Shown: positions 25,784 through 38,109 of the stretch, one piece after another | Position numbering within the stretch: the stretch's first letter is position 1 | Layout: each line of letters starts with the position of its first letter | From: Methylohalobius crimeensis 10Ki | GTDB taxonomy: Bacteria > Pseudomonadota > Gammaproteobacteria > Methylococcales > Methylothermaceae | Length of the DNA stretch: 64,000 bases | Direction: 5' to 3' | Assembly (NCBI RefSeq): GCF_000421465.1 | Contig: NZ_ATXB01000001.1 | Span: 1 to 64,000, forward strand | Position numbers and translations under genes: made by a program | The notes under the pieces: model-generated | The model's input: the letters and a program-made list of their open reading frames with translations, nothing else | Told to the model about the DNA's origin: nothing | The model's database searches: none

Positions 25784-27472
25784 TTACCTCAAATAAGCCT
25801 CGGACGCATAGCGGCGCATCATCCGATGACTGTTGAAATAAGCGGCATTTTTGCTGATTGCCTGCTTCATCACACCAATCCAGCCGGAAGGATTTTGGTA
25901 ATACAAGGGAAGAACTGATTTTTCCAGTTTCTCGTAGAGGGCCGCCGCATCGTCGTGGCCGGCACCGCCATCGCCGATGGCCCAGCCGGTCACCCCTTCG
26001 ATGCACCCTTCCACCCACCAGCCGTCCAAAACGCTCAAGCTCGGAACGCCGTTGAACGCGGCTTTCATGCCGCTGGTGCCGGAGGCCTCCCGGGGCGGCA
26101 ACGGGGTGTTGAGCCAGAGATCGCAGCCGCCCGTGAGGGCCAGGGCGATCTCCAGATCGTAGTCGGGCAGGAACGCCATGGGTATGGTGCCGGAAAGCTC
26201 CCCGATGTGACGATGAAGCTGTTCGATCAGGCGCTTTCCGTCCGCATCCCGGGGATGGGCCTTGCCGGCCAGAACGATCTGTATCGGCATCGATCGGGCG
26301 ATCGCCTTCAGCCGCTCCAGGTCGGTGAACAACAGATCGGGGCGTTTGTAGGCGGTCATGCGGCGGGCAAAACCGATGATGGGAGTATCCGGGGACAGTT
26401 CGATGCCGCACAACTCTGTGGCCTTGTCGATCAGGATCTGTTTAGCCTGTTGGTGGGCTTCCCGGATATCGGCATCGGCCAGACAGCATTCGGCCCGCAT
26501 CAACAGTTCCGGCTGGTGGCACCAGCCGGGAAGGTGACGGTTGTAAAGCGTTTTGAAAGGCTGCGAGGTCCAGCGGAAAGGATGGACGCCGTTGGTGACG
26601 GCGTGAACGTGATAGCCGGGGAACATCTTCCGGGAAACCTCGGCGTGGCGTTTGGCCACCCCGTTGATGTATTCGCTCAGGTTCAGGGCCAGCCGGGTCA
26701 TGTTGAGCCGGTCCTCCCCGCCGAAATGTTTGAGCGTTTGTCCATCGACGATTGCTCCCAGCAGGCGTTCGACGAGAGAGTAGTCGAATTTATCGTGACC
26801 CGCCTCCACCGGGGTATGGGTGGTGAAGATGCATAGATCCCGAACCCGCGGAATGTCATACTTCGGCTCACCGGGACGCACTTCCTCGGCGGAATAGGCG
26901 TAACGGCGCAGAAGGTCCACCGTCAGCAAGGCGGAGTGGCCTTCGTTCATATGGTACTGGCGGATCTCGAATCCCAATGCCTGAAGCATCCGCATGCCGC
27001 CGATCCCCAGCACGATCTCCTGCTTCAGCCGGTAGTCCTGATCGCCGCCGTACAAGTAATGGGTGATGGTGCGGTCCTCGGGGGTATTCTCATCCAGGTC
27101 GGTATCGAGCAGGATCACCGGCTGGCGGCCGTTCATATGCCCTTTCAGGACATACAGCCAGCCGCCCACCCACACCTGCCGGCCTTCGATGGTCACCGCC
27201 ACCTTGGCCTCCAGGGGGCAGGTGAAATCGGCCGGATTCCACCCGTCGGGCTGTTCGGTCTGGCGGCCGTCGGCGTCGATTTCCTGGCGGAAAGACCCGC
27301 CCCGGCTGACCAGGGTCACCGCCACCATGGGGATTTCCAGATCCGCCGCCGAGTAAAGGGTATCGCCGGCGAGCACCCCCAGCCCGCCGGCGTAGGTAGG
27401 AATCTCGTTTTGCAGGGCGATTTCCATGGAGAAATAGGCGACGCGGGGTTGGTGGATGAATGCATCAAGCAT
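25784..27472 (-). CDS. glgP: Alpha-glucan phosphorylase (short, GT35)
   Basis: A 562-residue phosphorylase that releases glucose-1-phosphate from glycogen-like glucans. It starts with VAYFSMEIALQNEIPTYAGGLGVLAGD and has NEGHSALL, FTTHTPVEAGHDKF, the sugar-binding AVTNGVHPFRW block and the pyridoxal-phosphate lysine in EASGTSGMKAAFNG. The length matches the short alpha-glucan phosphorylases rather than the 800-residue GlgP type. A GGAGG ribosome-binding site precedes the ATG. Confidence 0.93.
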   Translation of the reverse strand: MLDAFIHQPRVAYFSMEIALQNEIPTYAGGLGVLAGDTLYSAADLEIPMVAVTLVSRGGSFRQEIDADGRQTEQPDGWNPADFTCPLEAKVAVTIEGRQVWVGGWLYVLKGHMNGRQPVILLDTDLDENTPEDRTITHYLYGGDQDYRLKQEIVLGIGGMRMLQALGFEIRQYHMNEGHSALLTVDLLRRYAYSAEEVRPGEPKYDIPRVRDLCIFTTHTPVEAGHDKFDYSLVERLLGAIVDGQTLKHFGGEDRLNMTRLALNLSEYINGVAKRHAEVSRKMFPGYHVHAVTNGVHPFRWTSQPFKTLYNRHLPGWCHQPELLMRAECCLADADIREAHQQAKQILIDKATELCGIELSPDTPIIGFARRMTAYKRPDLLFTDLERLKAIARSMPIQIVLAGKAHPRDADGKRLIEQLHRHIGELSGTIPMAFLPDYDLEIALALTGGCDLWLNTPLPPREASGTSGMKAAFNGVPSLSVLDGWWVEGCIEGVTGWAIGDGGAGHDDAAALYEKLEKSVLPLYYQNPSGWIGVMKQAISKNAAYFNSHRMMRRYASEAYLR

Positions 27473-27496
27473 GTCCGGCCTCCTCTGAGTTAATGA

Positions 27497-30076
<2,580 letters not shown>

Positions 30077-30108
30077 CGGGTTCTCCTTTGCCGGGATGTT
30101 CGTGGGAC

Positions 30109-33100
30109 TCAAGGAGCGGTTTTTGGCGTGGGTTCTTGCCATTGGATCACCAGGCTGTACATTACCGGAAAGATCAGCAGGGTGGTGATCATCACCGTGG
30201 TCATTCCGCCGAGGACAGGCACGGCGATGGGGCGGGCCAGGTCGGAGCCGGTGCCGCTACTCAAGAAGATGGGCACCAGCCCTAGAATGGTGGTGATAGC
30301 AGTCATCACCACCGGACGTACCCGAAGCGCGGTGGCCTCTTCCACGGCGGTGCGGATTTCCCGGACGGTCAAGGGCGCGTTTTTCGCTTTGCGCCGCTCG
30401 TCCACTTCCACATCGATGTATTTGAGCAATACGGCGCCGGTTTCCGCGGCGGTGCCGGCCAGGGCGATGAAACCGGCCACCACCGCTACCGAGAGATTGA
30501 AGCCGTAAAGCCAGCCCAGCCAAATGCCGCCGATCAAACCGAAGGGGACGGTCAGCATGACCAACAAAGGTTCGGTGAAGTTGCGGAAAGTGAAATACAA
30601 CAACAGGAAAATCAGACCCAGGGTAATCGGAATAACCAGTTGTAGGCGCTTGGCCGCTCGCGCCATGTATTCGAACTGGCCCGACCAGCTGAGGGTGTAT
30701 CCCGGTGGAATCTTCACCTGCTGCGCCAACACTTGCTTGGCCCGGGCGACGAAACCGCCGATGTCCGAGGTGTTGATATCCACGTAGATCCAAGCGTTGG
30801 GACGGGCATCCTCGGTCTTGATCACCGGCGGTCCGCGCCGCAGTTTCAGCTCCGACACCTGGGACAGCGGGATCTGGGCGTCGGTGGGGGTATGGATCAA
30901 CACCCGCTCGAGCATCTGCAGATTGTCGCGGTAGGCGCGCGGGTAGCGCAAGTTGACCGGATAACGTTCCAGTCCCTCTACGGTCCAGGTGATATTCATG
31001 CCGCCGATGGCGCTCTGGATCACGTCCTGCACGTCGCCGACGGTGAGACCGTAACGGGCCGCCTGGTGGCGGTCGATGGCGAAATCGACGTAATAGCCGC
31101 CCACCGCCCGGTCACCGAAGGCGGAGACGGTTTCGGGCAGGTCTTTCATGGTGCGCTCGATGGCTTTGGAGAGCCGTTGCAGCTCGCTCAAATCGGGCCC
31201 CGAAACCTTAATCCCCACCGGGGTCTTGATTCCGGTGGAGAGCATGTCGATGCGGGTCTTGATGGGCATGGTCCAGGCATTGGCGATGCCCGGGAAACGG
31301 ATTGCTTGGTCCATTTCCTGCATGAGCTCTTGGGTGGTTTTGTCGGGATTGGGCCATTTCGACTTAGGCTTGAGGCGCACGGTGGTCTCGATCATTGACA
31401 AGGGCGCGGGATCGGTGGCGGTTTCGGCGCGCCCCACCTTGCCGAATACATGATGGACCTCGGGAAAGGTTTTCAGGATCTTGTCGGTCTGCTGCAGGAT
31501 TTCCTTGGCTTTGGTGATGGAGACGCCGGGAAAAGTGGTGGGCATGTAGAGGATATCCCCCTCGTCCAAGGGCGGCATGAATTCGCTGCCCAGTTGGGAA
31601 AAAGGATACCAGGTCGAAGCCAGAATCAGCGCCATGACTCCCAAGCTCATCCAACGATGGCGCATGGCAATCTTCAAAATCGGAGCGTGCAGAGCGTGCA
31701 ATAGGCGGATAGTCGGGTTTCTGTTTTCCGGAAGGATTTTTCCCCGGACGAAATAGCCGAGCAGCACCGGTACCAGGGTGACGGTCAGCACCGCCGCCAC
31801 CAACATGGCGTAGGACTTGGTGAAGGCGAGCGGGGAAAACAGCCGCCCTTCCTGGGCCTGAAGGGCAAGGATGGGCAGAAACGCCACCATGATCACCAGG
31901 AGCGAAAAGAACAGCGCCGGCCCTACTTCCCGCGCCGCCTCGCCGATGACTTGCCAGTGTTCCGAGGGGGTCAGTTTTGACCCCTTGCTTTTTTCCGCCC
32001 GGGCCAGGTGTTTATGGGCGTTCTCCACCATGACGATCGCTCCGTCCACCATGTCGCCGATGGCCACCACGATGCCTCCCAGGGACATGATGTTGGCGCT
32101 GAGCCCTTGCCACTTCATGAGGAGTAAGGCGCCCAGCACCCCCAGGGGCAGGCTGATGACCGCCACCAATGTGGAGCGGACATGAAGAAGAAATAGGCCG
32201 ATGATCAGGCTGACGATCAGAAGCTGCTGCGCCAAAGCTGTCTGGAGGGTGGCTACCGCGCGTTCGATCAGGTCGCCGCGGTCGTAGACCGGTACGATCT
32301 CCACCCCTTCCGGCAGCCCTTGTTTGAGTTCTTCCAGCTTTTCGCGCACCCTTTGGATGGTGGCGAGCGCGTTCTCACCGAAACGCATCACCACGACACC
32401 GCCGGCTACCTCGCCTTCCCCGTTCAATTCCGCCAGGCCGCGGCGCAGCTCGGGACCCAGATGGATGTTGGCCACGTCCCGGAGGAGGATCGGCGTGCCG
32501 TGGGCATCCACCCCCACTGGGACCGCTTTCAGATCATCCAGGGATTGGATATAACCCAGCCCGCGCACCATGTACTCGGTTTCAGCCATCTCGATGAGGC
32601 GCCCGCCCACGTCGTTGTTGGAGCGCTGGATCGCCCGCTTGACCTTGGCCAAAGGGAGGTTGTAGGCCAATAGCGCGGTGGGATCGACCTCCACCTGATA
32701 CTGTTTGACGTAACCGCCGATCGAGGCCACTTCCGATACGCCGGACACCGTCTGGAGAGGATAACGCAAATACCAATCCTGGAGTGAGCGTAGTTGGGCC
32801 AGGTCATGCTTGCCGGATCGGTCCACCAGGGCATACTCGTAGACCCAGCCCACGCCGGTGGCGTCCGGGCCGAGGGTGGGAGTGACCCCTTCCGGCAACC
32901 GACCGGCCACGTAGTTGAGATACTCCAGCACCCGGCTGCGGGCCCAATACAGGTCGGTGTCGTCCTCGAAGATGATGTAGACGAAGGAAAATCCGAAGAA
33001 GGAATAGCCGCGCACCACCTTCGCTTTGGGCACCGCCAGCATTGCCGTGGTCAGGGGATAGGTGACCTGATCCTCCACCACCTGGGGGGCCTGGCCCGGA

Positions 33101-33258
33101 TATTTGGTGAACACGATCACCTGAACGTCGGAAAGATCGGGAATGGCGTCCAGCGGAATGGTGCGCACCGCCCACGTTCCCCCCGCCAGCAGCAATACGG
33201 CGGCGATGAGGACCAGAAAGCGGTTCTTGAGGGAGGCGTCGATGATTTTTTCAATCAT
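30109..33258 (-). CDS. cusA: Heavy-metal RND efflux transporter CusA
   Basis: A 1049-residue inner-membrane pump of the heavy-metal RND family. It starts [17 protein letters not shown], contains [31 protein letters not shown] and the intramembrane motif [23 protein letters not shown], and the metal-specific [18 protein letters not shown] segment. Twelve helices in two blocks and two large periplasmic loops are evident. It exports Cu(I) or Ag(I) with CusB and CusC. It overlaps cusB by 8 bases and is followed by copA after 32 bp. Confidence 0.95.
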   Translation of the reverse strand: MIEKIIDASLKNRFLVLIAAVLLLAGGTWAVRTIPLDAIPDLSDVQVIVFTKYPGQAPQVVEDQVTYPLTTAMLAVPKAKVVRGYSFFGFSFVYIIFEDDTDLYWARSRVLEYLNYVAGRLPEGVTPTLGPDATGVGWVYEYALVDRSGKHDLAQLRSLQDWYLRYPLQTVSGVSEVASIGGYVKQYQVEVDPTALLAYNLPLAKVKRAIQRSNNDVGGRLIEMAETEYMVRGLGYIQSLDDLKAVPVGVDAHGTPILLRDVANIHLGPELRRGLAELNGEGEVAGGVVVMRFGENALATIQRVREKLEELKQGLPEGVEIVPVYDRGDLIERAVATLQTALAQQLLIVSLIIGLFLLHVRSTLVAVISLPLGVLGALLLMKWQGLSANIMSLGGIVVAIGDMVDGAIVMVENAHKHLARAEKSKGSKLTPSEHWQVIGEAAREVGPALFFSLLVIMVAFLPILALQAQEGRLFSPLAFTKSYAMLVAAVLTVTLVPVLLGYFVRGKILPENRNPTIRLLHALHAPILKIAMRHRWMSLGVMALILASTWYPFSQLGSEFMPPLDEGDILYMPTTFPGVSITKAKEILQQTDKILKTFPEVHHVFGKVGRAETATDPAPLSMIETTVRLKPKSKWPNPDKTTQELMQEMDQAIRFPGIANAWTMPIKTRIDMLSTGIKTPVGIKVSGPDLSELQRLSKAIERTMKDLPETVSAFGDRAVGGYYVDFAIDRHQAARYGLTVGDVQDVIQSAIGGMNITWTVEGLERYPVNLRYPRAYRDNLQMLERVLIHTPTDAQIPLSQVSELKLRRGPPVIKTEDARPNAWIYVDINTSDIGGFVARAKQVLAQQVKIPPGYTLSWSGQFEYMARAAKRLQLVIPITLGLIFLLLYFTFRNFTEPLLVMLTVPFGLIGGIWLGWLYGFNLSVAVVAGFIALAGTAAETGAVLLKYIDVEVDERRKAKNAPLTVREIRTAVEEATALRVRPVVMTAITTILGLVPIFLSSGTGSDLARPIAVPVLGGMTTVMITTLLIFPVMYSLVIQWQEPTPKTAP

Positions 33259-34540
33259 GGCCGTCTCCTTTAGGCTTGGTGAGTTTGCGCATGGCCTCGT
33301 TCAATTCGGACTCGGAATCGATCAAGAATTGACTGGAGACGACCACTTTCTCCCCCTCGGCCAAACCTTCCAGTACCTCTACCCGGCCGTTGGAGGGCAC
33401 GCCCACGGTCACTTCCCGGGGCTCGAAGCGGCCCGGTCCGGCGACCACGAATACGTGGTTTTTGGTCCCGGTGCGAAGCACCGCTTCCGAAGGAATGGAC
33501 AGGACGTCCGGCTTGGGCCGGGTATGGATGGTTGCGTTGGCGAACAAATCCGGCTTGAGGAGCAGATCGGGATTGGGAAACTTCAGCCGCACCTTGACCG
33601 TGCGGGTTTGAGGATCGGCATAGGGGTAGATATAAACCACCTTGCCCCGGAATACCCGGCCGGGCACCGCGGTCAGGCGGATTTCCGCCGGATCGCCGAC
33701 CTTGACCCAGGGCAGTTCGTATTCGTAGATGTCGGCATAGACCCACACCTTGCTCAGATCCGCCACGTGATAGAGCTCCGTCTTGGGGGTGACGTATTGG
33801 CCTTCGCGCACCCCCACGTGAACCACGTAACCGCTTAAGGGGGTATGGATGTGAAGGCTCTTCATGATCTCGCCGGTCTGTTCCAGTTGGCGAATTTGAT
33901 GCCGGGGCACATCCAATAGCTCCAGGCGCTCGCGCGAGGTTTTCACCATTTCCCGCGCTCCCCGGCGGATATCCTTGAAGGGGCTGTCCTCCAGCACTTT
34001 CAAGCTCTTGAGCGCCAACAGATATTCCTGTTCGCTGGCCACCAATTGCGGGGAATAAAGACTGAGAAGCCGGGTGCCATTGCGGACGAATTCCCCGGTT
34101 TCGCTGGCGTAGACTTTCTCGATCCAGCCCTCGGTTTTGGGGTGGAGGCGGGCCAGAAGATCCTCGTTGTAGGTGACTCGGCCCACCGTTCGGATGGGAT
34201 GGGCAAAGTCGCGCCGAGTTACTTCGGCGGTGCGGACCCCGATGTTTTGCACCACCGTAGGATCGATCACCACCGTTCCCGGCGGGCCGGATGAAGCCGG
34301 TGTCTCTCCACAACCGGGCGGATAGACCGGTACGTAATCCATGCCCATCTCGTCCTTGGCCGGCGTTTTGGAGGTAATGTCGGGGTTCATGGGATGGCGA
34401 TAGAACTTCGGTGCGCACTCGGCGCTTTTCTCGGAAACCGTCGTGGTCGGTTGTTCTCCATGCCTGACCGCCAGCCAATAACCGCCTCCCAGGCCAAGCC
34501 CCAAAGCGAGCAGGGCAATCAGGATCCATTTAATCGGCAT
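33251..34540 (-). CDS. cusB: Efflux adaptor CusB with N-terminal metal-binding domain
   Basis: A 429-residue periplasmic adaptor. After an N-terminal anchor (WILIALLALGLGLGGGYWLA) comes a heavy-metal-binding segment (CAPKFYRHPMNPDITSKTPAKDEMGMDYVPVYP), then CusB barrel-sandwich, helical hairpin and membrane-proximal domains (VGRVTYNEDLLARLHPKTEGWIEKVY; RTVKVRLKFPNPDLLLKPDLFANATI). It links CusA to CusC and can pass metal to CusA. The ATG at 34540 follows GGAGAG; upstream sequence is the palindromic repeat. Confidence 0.94.
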   Translation of the reverse strand: MPIKWILIALLALGLGLGGGYWLAVRHGEQPTTTVSEKSAECAPKFYRHPMNPDITSKTPAKDEMGMDYVPVYPPGCGETPASSGPPGTVVIDPTVVQNIGVRTAEVTRRDFAHPIRTVGRVTYNEDLLARLHPKTEGWIEKVYASETGEFVRNGTRLLSLYSPQLVASEQEYLLALKSLKVLEDSPFKDIRRGAREMVKTSRERLELLDVPRHQIRQLEQTGEIMKSLHIHTPLSGYVVHVGVREGQYVTPKTELYHVADLSKVWVYADIYEYELPWVKVGDPAEIRLTAVPGRVFRGKVVYIYPYADPQTRTVKVRLKFPNPDLLLKPDLFANATIHTRPKPDVLSIPSEAVLRTGTKNHVFVVAGPGRFEPREVTVGVPSNGRVEVLEGLAEGEKVVVSSQFLIDSESELNEAMRKLTKPKGDGHD

Positions 34541-35885
34541 GGTGCTTCTCTCCGTTTTTCTCCCCCCTCCCTGGCCCTCCCCCCGCTGGGGGGAGGGTTG
34601 GGTGGGGGGCAATTCCACCGACGGCGGCCCAAAGTGTCGCGCGTGCCTGGCGGGCGTCGGCCAGGGTCTTCCAGTATTGGATTTGGTAGTTGTAGAGGGT
34701 GATCTCCGCCGACACCAGATTGAGGAAATCCACCTTGCCTACCTGGTAACCGGCGAGCATTGAGGCCACCGTCTGGCGGGCCTGGGGAATGATGCCCTGA
34801 TCGAACAAAATGACTTGTTCGCGGGCGCGGCGGTAATCGGCCAGGGCCGCCGAGATCTCGGCGCGCACTTGGTTCCAGACGTCCTGCCACTGGAACTGTT
34901 CGCGGATCAGCTCGCTTTGCCGCTGATCCACCGCTTTGGCTTGTTTGCGGGAAAAGTAGAGCGGGACGCTCATGCTCAACTTCAAACTCAAAAAATCGGG
35001 GCGGCTGGTGCCGTCTGGATTCTGGCCGCTGCGGAAGCCGTGGAAGGCGCCTACTTTGAAGTCGGGAAGCAATTCTTTTTCGGCCAGTTCAACCCGGGAT
35101 CGCGCCGCTTCGATCTGGTTTTGAAAACGGGCCAGAAGCGGTCTGGATTGCTCTGCGAGGGTGAACAGCACTTTCTCCGAAGGCGCTTGGTCCAGGTGCG
35201 GTTCCACCTTGTCGGGCAGTTGCACGGCAGCATCGGCGGGTCGATCGAGAAGCGCGTTCAAGCGCGCCGTTTCCTGAGTTCTGAGGCCTTTCAATTGCAG
35301 CTGCCGATCCAACAGCCGCGACAGTTCCAGTTGCGCCAGCAGCACGTCCTGCTGAAGCCCTTGACCGACCTTGTATTTGGTTTGGGCGATCTCCACGAAC
35401 TGGCGCAAAAGATCCTGGTTGGCGGTGATGATCTCCAGCGCCCGATCCAAATAGAACACCCGCCACCAGAGCTTCTCCACGTCGCGCAGGAGCCGGAGCC
35501 GCCTTTCTTCGACGGCATCACCCGCCGCTCTCGCTTCCCACTCGGCCGCCTCTTCCCTAAGCCTCAATTTGCCGGGAAAGGGAATCGCCTGACTGATTCC
35601 GAACTGCAATTGGGTCATGGGCTCCTGGGGGATATCGAAAGTATCCACGGGCAGATTCAACGCGTTGAAGCTGACTTCGGGGTCGGGCAAGCTCCCAACT
35701 TGCGAAGGCACCGCTTTGAGCGCTTGGTAGCGGGCGCGGATGGCGGCCAGGGAGGGGTTGGCGCGTTCCGCCCGCGCCAGCGCGGCCGCCACCGTGAGCG
35801 GCTCGGCCCGGCGCTCCTCGACGGCGACCGCGGTACCTCCAGCCAGCAGCGCCAGGCCGATCAATAAAAACCATTTGAGAAACAT
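34530..35885 (-). CDS. cusC: Outer membrane efflux protein CusC (TolC family)
   Basis: A 451-residue TolC-family channel with a signal peptide (KWFLLIGLALLAGGTAVAV) and two internal repeats: LARAERANPSLAAIRARYQAL, SQVGSLPDPEVSF, KYKVGQGLQQDVLLAQLELSRL, and in the second half ELLPDFKVGAFHGF and YQVGKVDFLNLVSAEITLYNYQIQYWKTLADARQA. It forms the outer-membrane exit of the CusCBA pump. The ATG at 35885 follows GAGGA. The last 25 or so residues come from the palindromic repeat and run 11 bases into cusB. Confidence 0.92.
   Translation of the reverse strand: MFLKWFLLIGLALLAGGTAVAVEERRAEPLTVAAALARAERANPSLAAIRARYQALKAVPSQVGSLPDPEVSFNALNLPVDTFDIPQEPMTQLQFGISQAIPFPGKLRLREEAAEWEARAAGDAVEERRLRLLRDVEKLWWRVFYLDRALEIITANQDLLRQFVEIAQTKYKVGQGLQQDVLLAQLELSRLLDRQLQLKGLRTQETARLNALLDRPADAAVQLPDKVEPHLDQAPSEKVLFTLAEQSRPLLARFQNQIEAARSRVELAEKELLPDFKVGAFHGFRSGQNPDGTSRPDFLSLKLSMSVPLYFSRKQAKAVDQRQSELIREQFQWQDVWNQVRAEISAALADYRRAREQVILFDQGIIPQARQTVASMLAGYQVGKVDFLNLVSAEITLYNYQIQYWKTLADARQARATLWAAVGGIAPHPTLPPAGGGPGRGEKNGEKHHAD
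34562..34608. repeat. GC-rich palindromic repeat at the cusC-cusB junction
   Basis: The same block as at 29774-29820, in the same orientation. It covers the 3' end of cusC, where it is read in frame as [16 protein letters not shown], a tail not expected in TolC-family proteins. Confidence 0.85.
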
Positions 35886-35966
35886 GGATATCCTCGCATA
35901 AGACACAACGATTCGGTTTTACAAGAAACAAACCGATTCTCCTGCCGGCTTCCGCCGGTCATGCCG

Positions 35967-36407
35967 TCAAGCGAGGATTCGGGGCGGTTTGTGCGGCGGA
36001 GGCAGAGTGATTTCGAGGGCGGGGTGATTTGCACCACGCATACGGCTGAACGTCAACGGTGGCGGCACCATCTCCCAAGCGGAAATTGGCACGGCAACCG
36101 AACAGCCGGCACTGCATGCCCCGTGGTGGGTTGCGCAGCCCGGCGAGCAATGGGGGCACGGCGGCATAGAGGCAAAGCGTGGAGAAGCGGAAACGATGAC
36201 GATGCCGGGAGATGCCGTCCGAATGGACTGGATTGGTTGCGGCGAATGCCCTGCGGTCTCGTGGAGGAAGATTCGGGGGTTACGATTCTCCGGCACTAAC
36301 GGGTCCTGCCCGCCGGCGAAAGCGACGTGCGGGTTTCCCAGCCAAATCATCAGAAGGGGCAAGCCGATTTTCAGTGCTGCCAAGCAGAGTCTCGCCACTG
36401 CATCCAT
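35967..36407 (-). CDS. Cys-rich secreted protein upstream of cusCBA
   Basis: A 146-residue protein with a clear signal peptide (LCLAALKIGLPLLMIWLGNPHVAFA) and a mature part with CPHCSPGCATHHGACSAGC, a cluster of five Cys and two His suited to binding copper, followed by a proline-rich tail. Small proteins of this type often stand before cusC-type genes; I cannot name the family. It lies about 80 bp upstream of cusC on the same strand. The ribosome-binding site is weak. Confidence 0.5.
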   Translation of the reverse strand: MDAVARLCLAALKIGLPLLMIWLGNPHVAFAGGQDPLVPENRNPRIFLHETAGHSPQPIQSIRTASPGIVIVSASPRFASMPPCPHCSPGCATHHGACSAGCSVAVPISAWEMVPPPLTFSRMRGANHPALEITLPPPHKPPRILA

Positions 36408-36524
36408 CTCAGGATAACTAAGTTGATTAATTGTAGCCCTCTCCTATTCCCTAACGCAATTTGTTGCCCGGTCAGTTGGCCTGATGAGGTGATTAATGCA
36501 TAAATAGACATTGAAATGCAATTA

Positions 36525-36543
36525 AGAACAGTTATCATTTGCA
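36525..36543 (+). promoter_or_regulatory. Fur-box-like site upstream of the multicopper oxidase
   Basis: AGAACAGTTATCATTTGCA resembles half of the Fur consensus (GATAATGATAAT-type). It shares GTTATCATTTGC with the site before the TonB receptor at 57988-58006. It lies 37 bp before the oxidase start, as an iron-responsive operator would. Confidence 0.5.
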
Positions 36544-36579
36544 TGCAATCTTGTGTTTTAAATAATAAGGACTTTTCCC

Positions 36580-37620
36580 ATGTTAAATCGATCAGTACAT
36601 TTTGTCTCCCTATGCGCTTGTTTGTTCATCCTGCCCGCGGTCGGACAGGCCCAGGTCCGAGAATATTACCTGGCGGCCGAAGAAGAAATCTGGGATTTCG
36701 CTCCCACCGGGCAAAATCTGGTGCATTGCTATCCGGAAGCCGAGCCGTGCGCAATCCCGAAACCCTGGACCGACAGCCACAGCTTTCCTGTTACCCGATT
36801 CATCCAATATACCGGCGCCGATTTCCAGACACCGGTTACTCAGCCGGAATGGTTAGGCATTTTGGGTCCCATTCTGCGTGCCGAGGTGGGGGATGTGATC
36901 CGGGTGCATTTCTGTAACCATTCCAACCGTCCGACCGGTCTACATCCCCATGGCCTGCGCTATACCAAGGACCAGGAAGGGGCCCACTATTCCGGCGTCA
37001 ACTCCGGGCAGGGACCGGGCCTGGGGGCGGCCATCCCCCCGGGCGAATGCTTCGACTACGAGTGGCAGGCCGACGCGGAAAGCGGTCCTTCTCCCGGCGA
37101 ATCGAGCTCCAAAGTCTGGTGGTATCACTCCCATATCCACGAACCCACCGATGTCAACGAAGGGCTCCTCGGGCCGATCATCGTGACCCGGGAAGGCTGG
37201 GCCCGGCCGGACGGAAGCCCTAAAGACGTGGATCGCGAGTTTGTGACCGCATTCTTTATTCATGACATGGCGGAAGGAGAAGAGCCGGGCCTGATGCACA
37301 GCATCAACGGCTATATTTTCGGAAATCTCAAAGGATTGATCGCCCAATACGGAGAAACCGTTCGCTGGCATGTTCTCGGCATGGGCAACGAAGTCGATCT
37401 CCATACGCCTCATTGGCACGGCAAGACCGTCAAAGTAGGACGATGGGGAGTGCGGCGGACGGACGTGATCTCGCTGCTTCCGGCCGAGATGATCAGCGTC
37501 GATATGACCGCGGACAATCCCGGCGAGTGGCTATATCACTGCCATGTTTCCGATCACATCGACGCCGGCATGGTGACGACTTATCAAATTTTGCCGCCGG
37601 GGGTGATGCTCGATCAATAA
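36580..37620 (+). CDS. Secreted two-domain multicopper oxidase
   Basis: A 346-residue periplasmic enzyme with signal peptide (VSLCACLFILPAVGQAQ). Copper-ligand motifs are seen at both ends: LHPHGLRY and VWWYHSHIH in the first cupredoxin domain, and LHTPHWHGKTV with EWLYHCHVSDHIDAGM in the second, so trinuclear and type 1 sites can form. With only two domains it resembles hephaestin/ceruloplasmin-like small oxidases; ferroxidase or cuprous oxidase activity fits the Fur-like site and the copper cluster beside it. AAGGA lies before the ATG. Confidence 0.87.
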   Translation: MLNRSVHFVSLCACLFILPAVGQAQVREYYLAAEEEIWDFAPTGQNLVHCYPEAEPCAIPKPWTDSHSFPVTRFIQYTGADFQTPVTQPEWLGILGPILRAEVGDVIRVHFCNHSNRPTGLHPHGLRYTKDQEGAHYSGVNSGQGPGLGAAIPPGECFDYEWQADAESGPSPGESSSKVWWYHSHIHEPTDVNEGLLGPIIVTREGWARPDGSPKDVDREFVTAFFIHDMAEGEEPGLMHSINGYIFGNLKGLIAQYGETVRWHVLGMGNEVDLHTPHWHGKTVKVGRWGVRRTDVISLLPAEMISVDMTADNPGEWLYHCHVSDHIDAGMVTTYQILPPGVMLDQ

Positions 37621-37658
37621 GCCGTTTTTATCTATAAAATCGACATGGAATGACGAAA

Positions 37659-37690
37659 AAAGCCTTGCCGGTTTCAGCCGGTAAGGCTTT
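37659..37690 (+). terminator. Terminator after the multicopper oxidase
   Basis: AAAGCCTTGCCGG pairs with CCGGTAAGGCTTT around a TTTCAG loop with one G-T pair, followed by TTT. It lies 38 bp after the stop codon. Confidence 0.8.
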
Positions 37691-37734
37691 CCCCTGTTTT
37701 GCTGCTTTCCTACTTTTTGCTGGTGAAGCAGGAG

Positions 37735-37948
37735 ATGCTACTACCGGCCCCGTCAAGATCCAGAAGGTGCTGACCAATAACGGCAAGGAGTTCACCACTA
37801 CCCTGGAACGCAATACCCAGCTTTACCTGCATCCTATCCCCCAGCGTACCCTCCAGCATCAAACCCCGATGCAGACCATGGCGCAGTGGTATAAGAAAAC
37901 CCCCAAATTGTTTAAATCACCCGTTAATAATCTCGCGGGCCTTGACAC
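37735..37948 (+). pseudogene. IS481-family transposase remnant
   Basis: The encoded pieces PVKIQKVLTNNGKEFTTTLER and LQHQTPMQTMAQWYKKTPKLF..NNLAGLDT match the DDE-domain and C-terminal end of IS481 transposases, with the middle (including the catalytic E region) deleted. There is no intact start. The last 60 bp (37889-37948) recur inverted at 50327-50386. No terminal repeats could be defined. Confidence 0.75.
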
Positions 37949-38109
37949 ACAACAAGTATCACTCTCCCGGTAGATTTTGGAGATGAATTTGCCATTTTGA
38001 TAGTGGTAAAAACCCGACAAAATGTGGCTATACTGATAAACGAGTCTAGATCAACGCATGTATTACGGTTGGTTCGAGGATCATTTGAATAGTTCAATCC
38101 AAGGATGAC

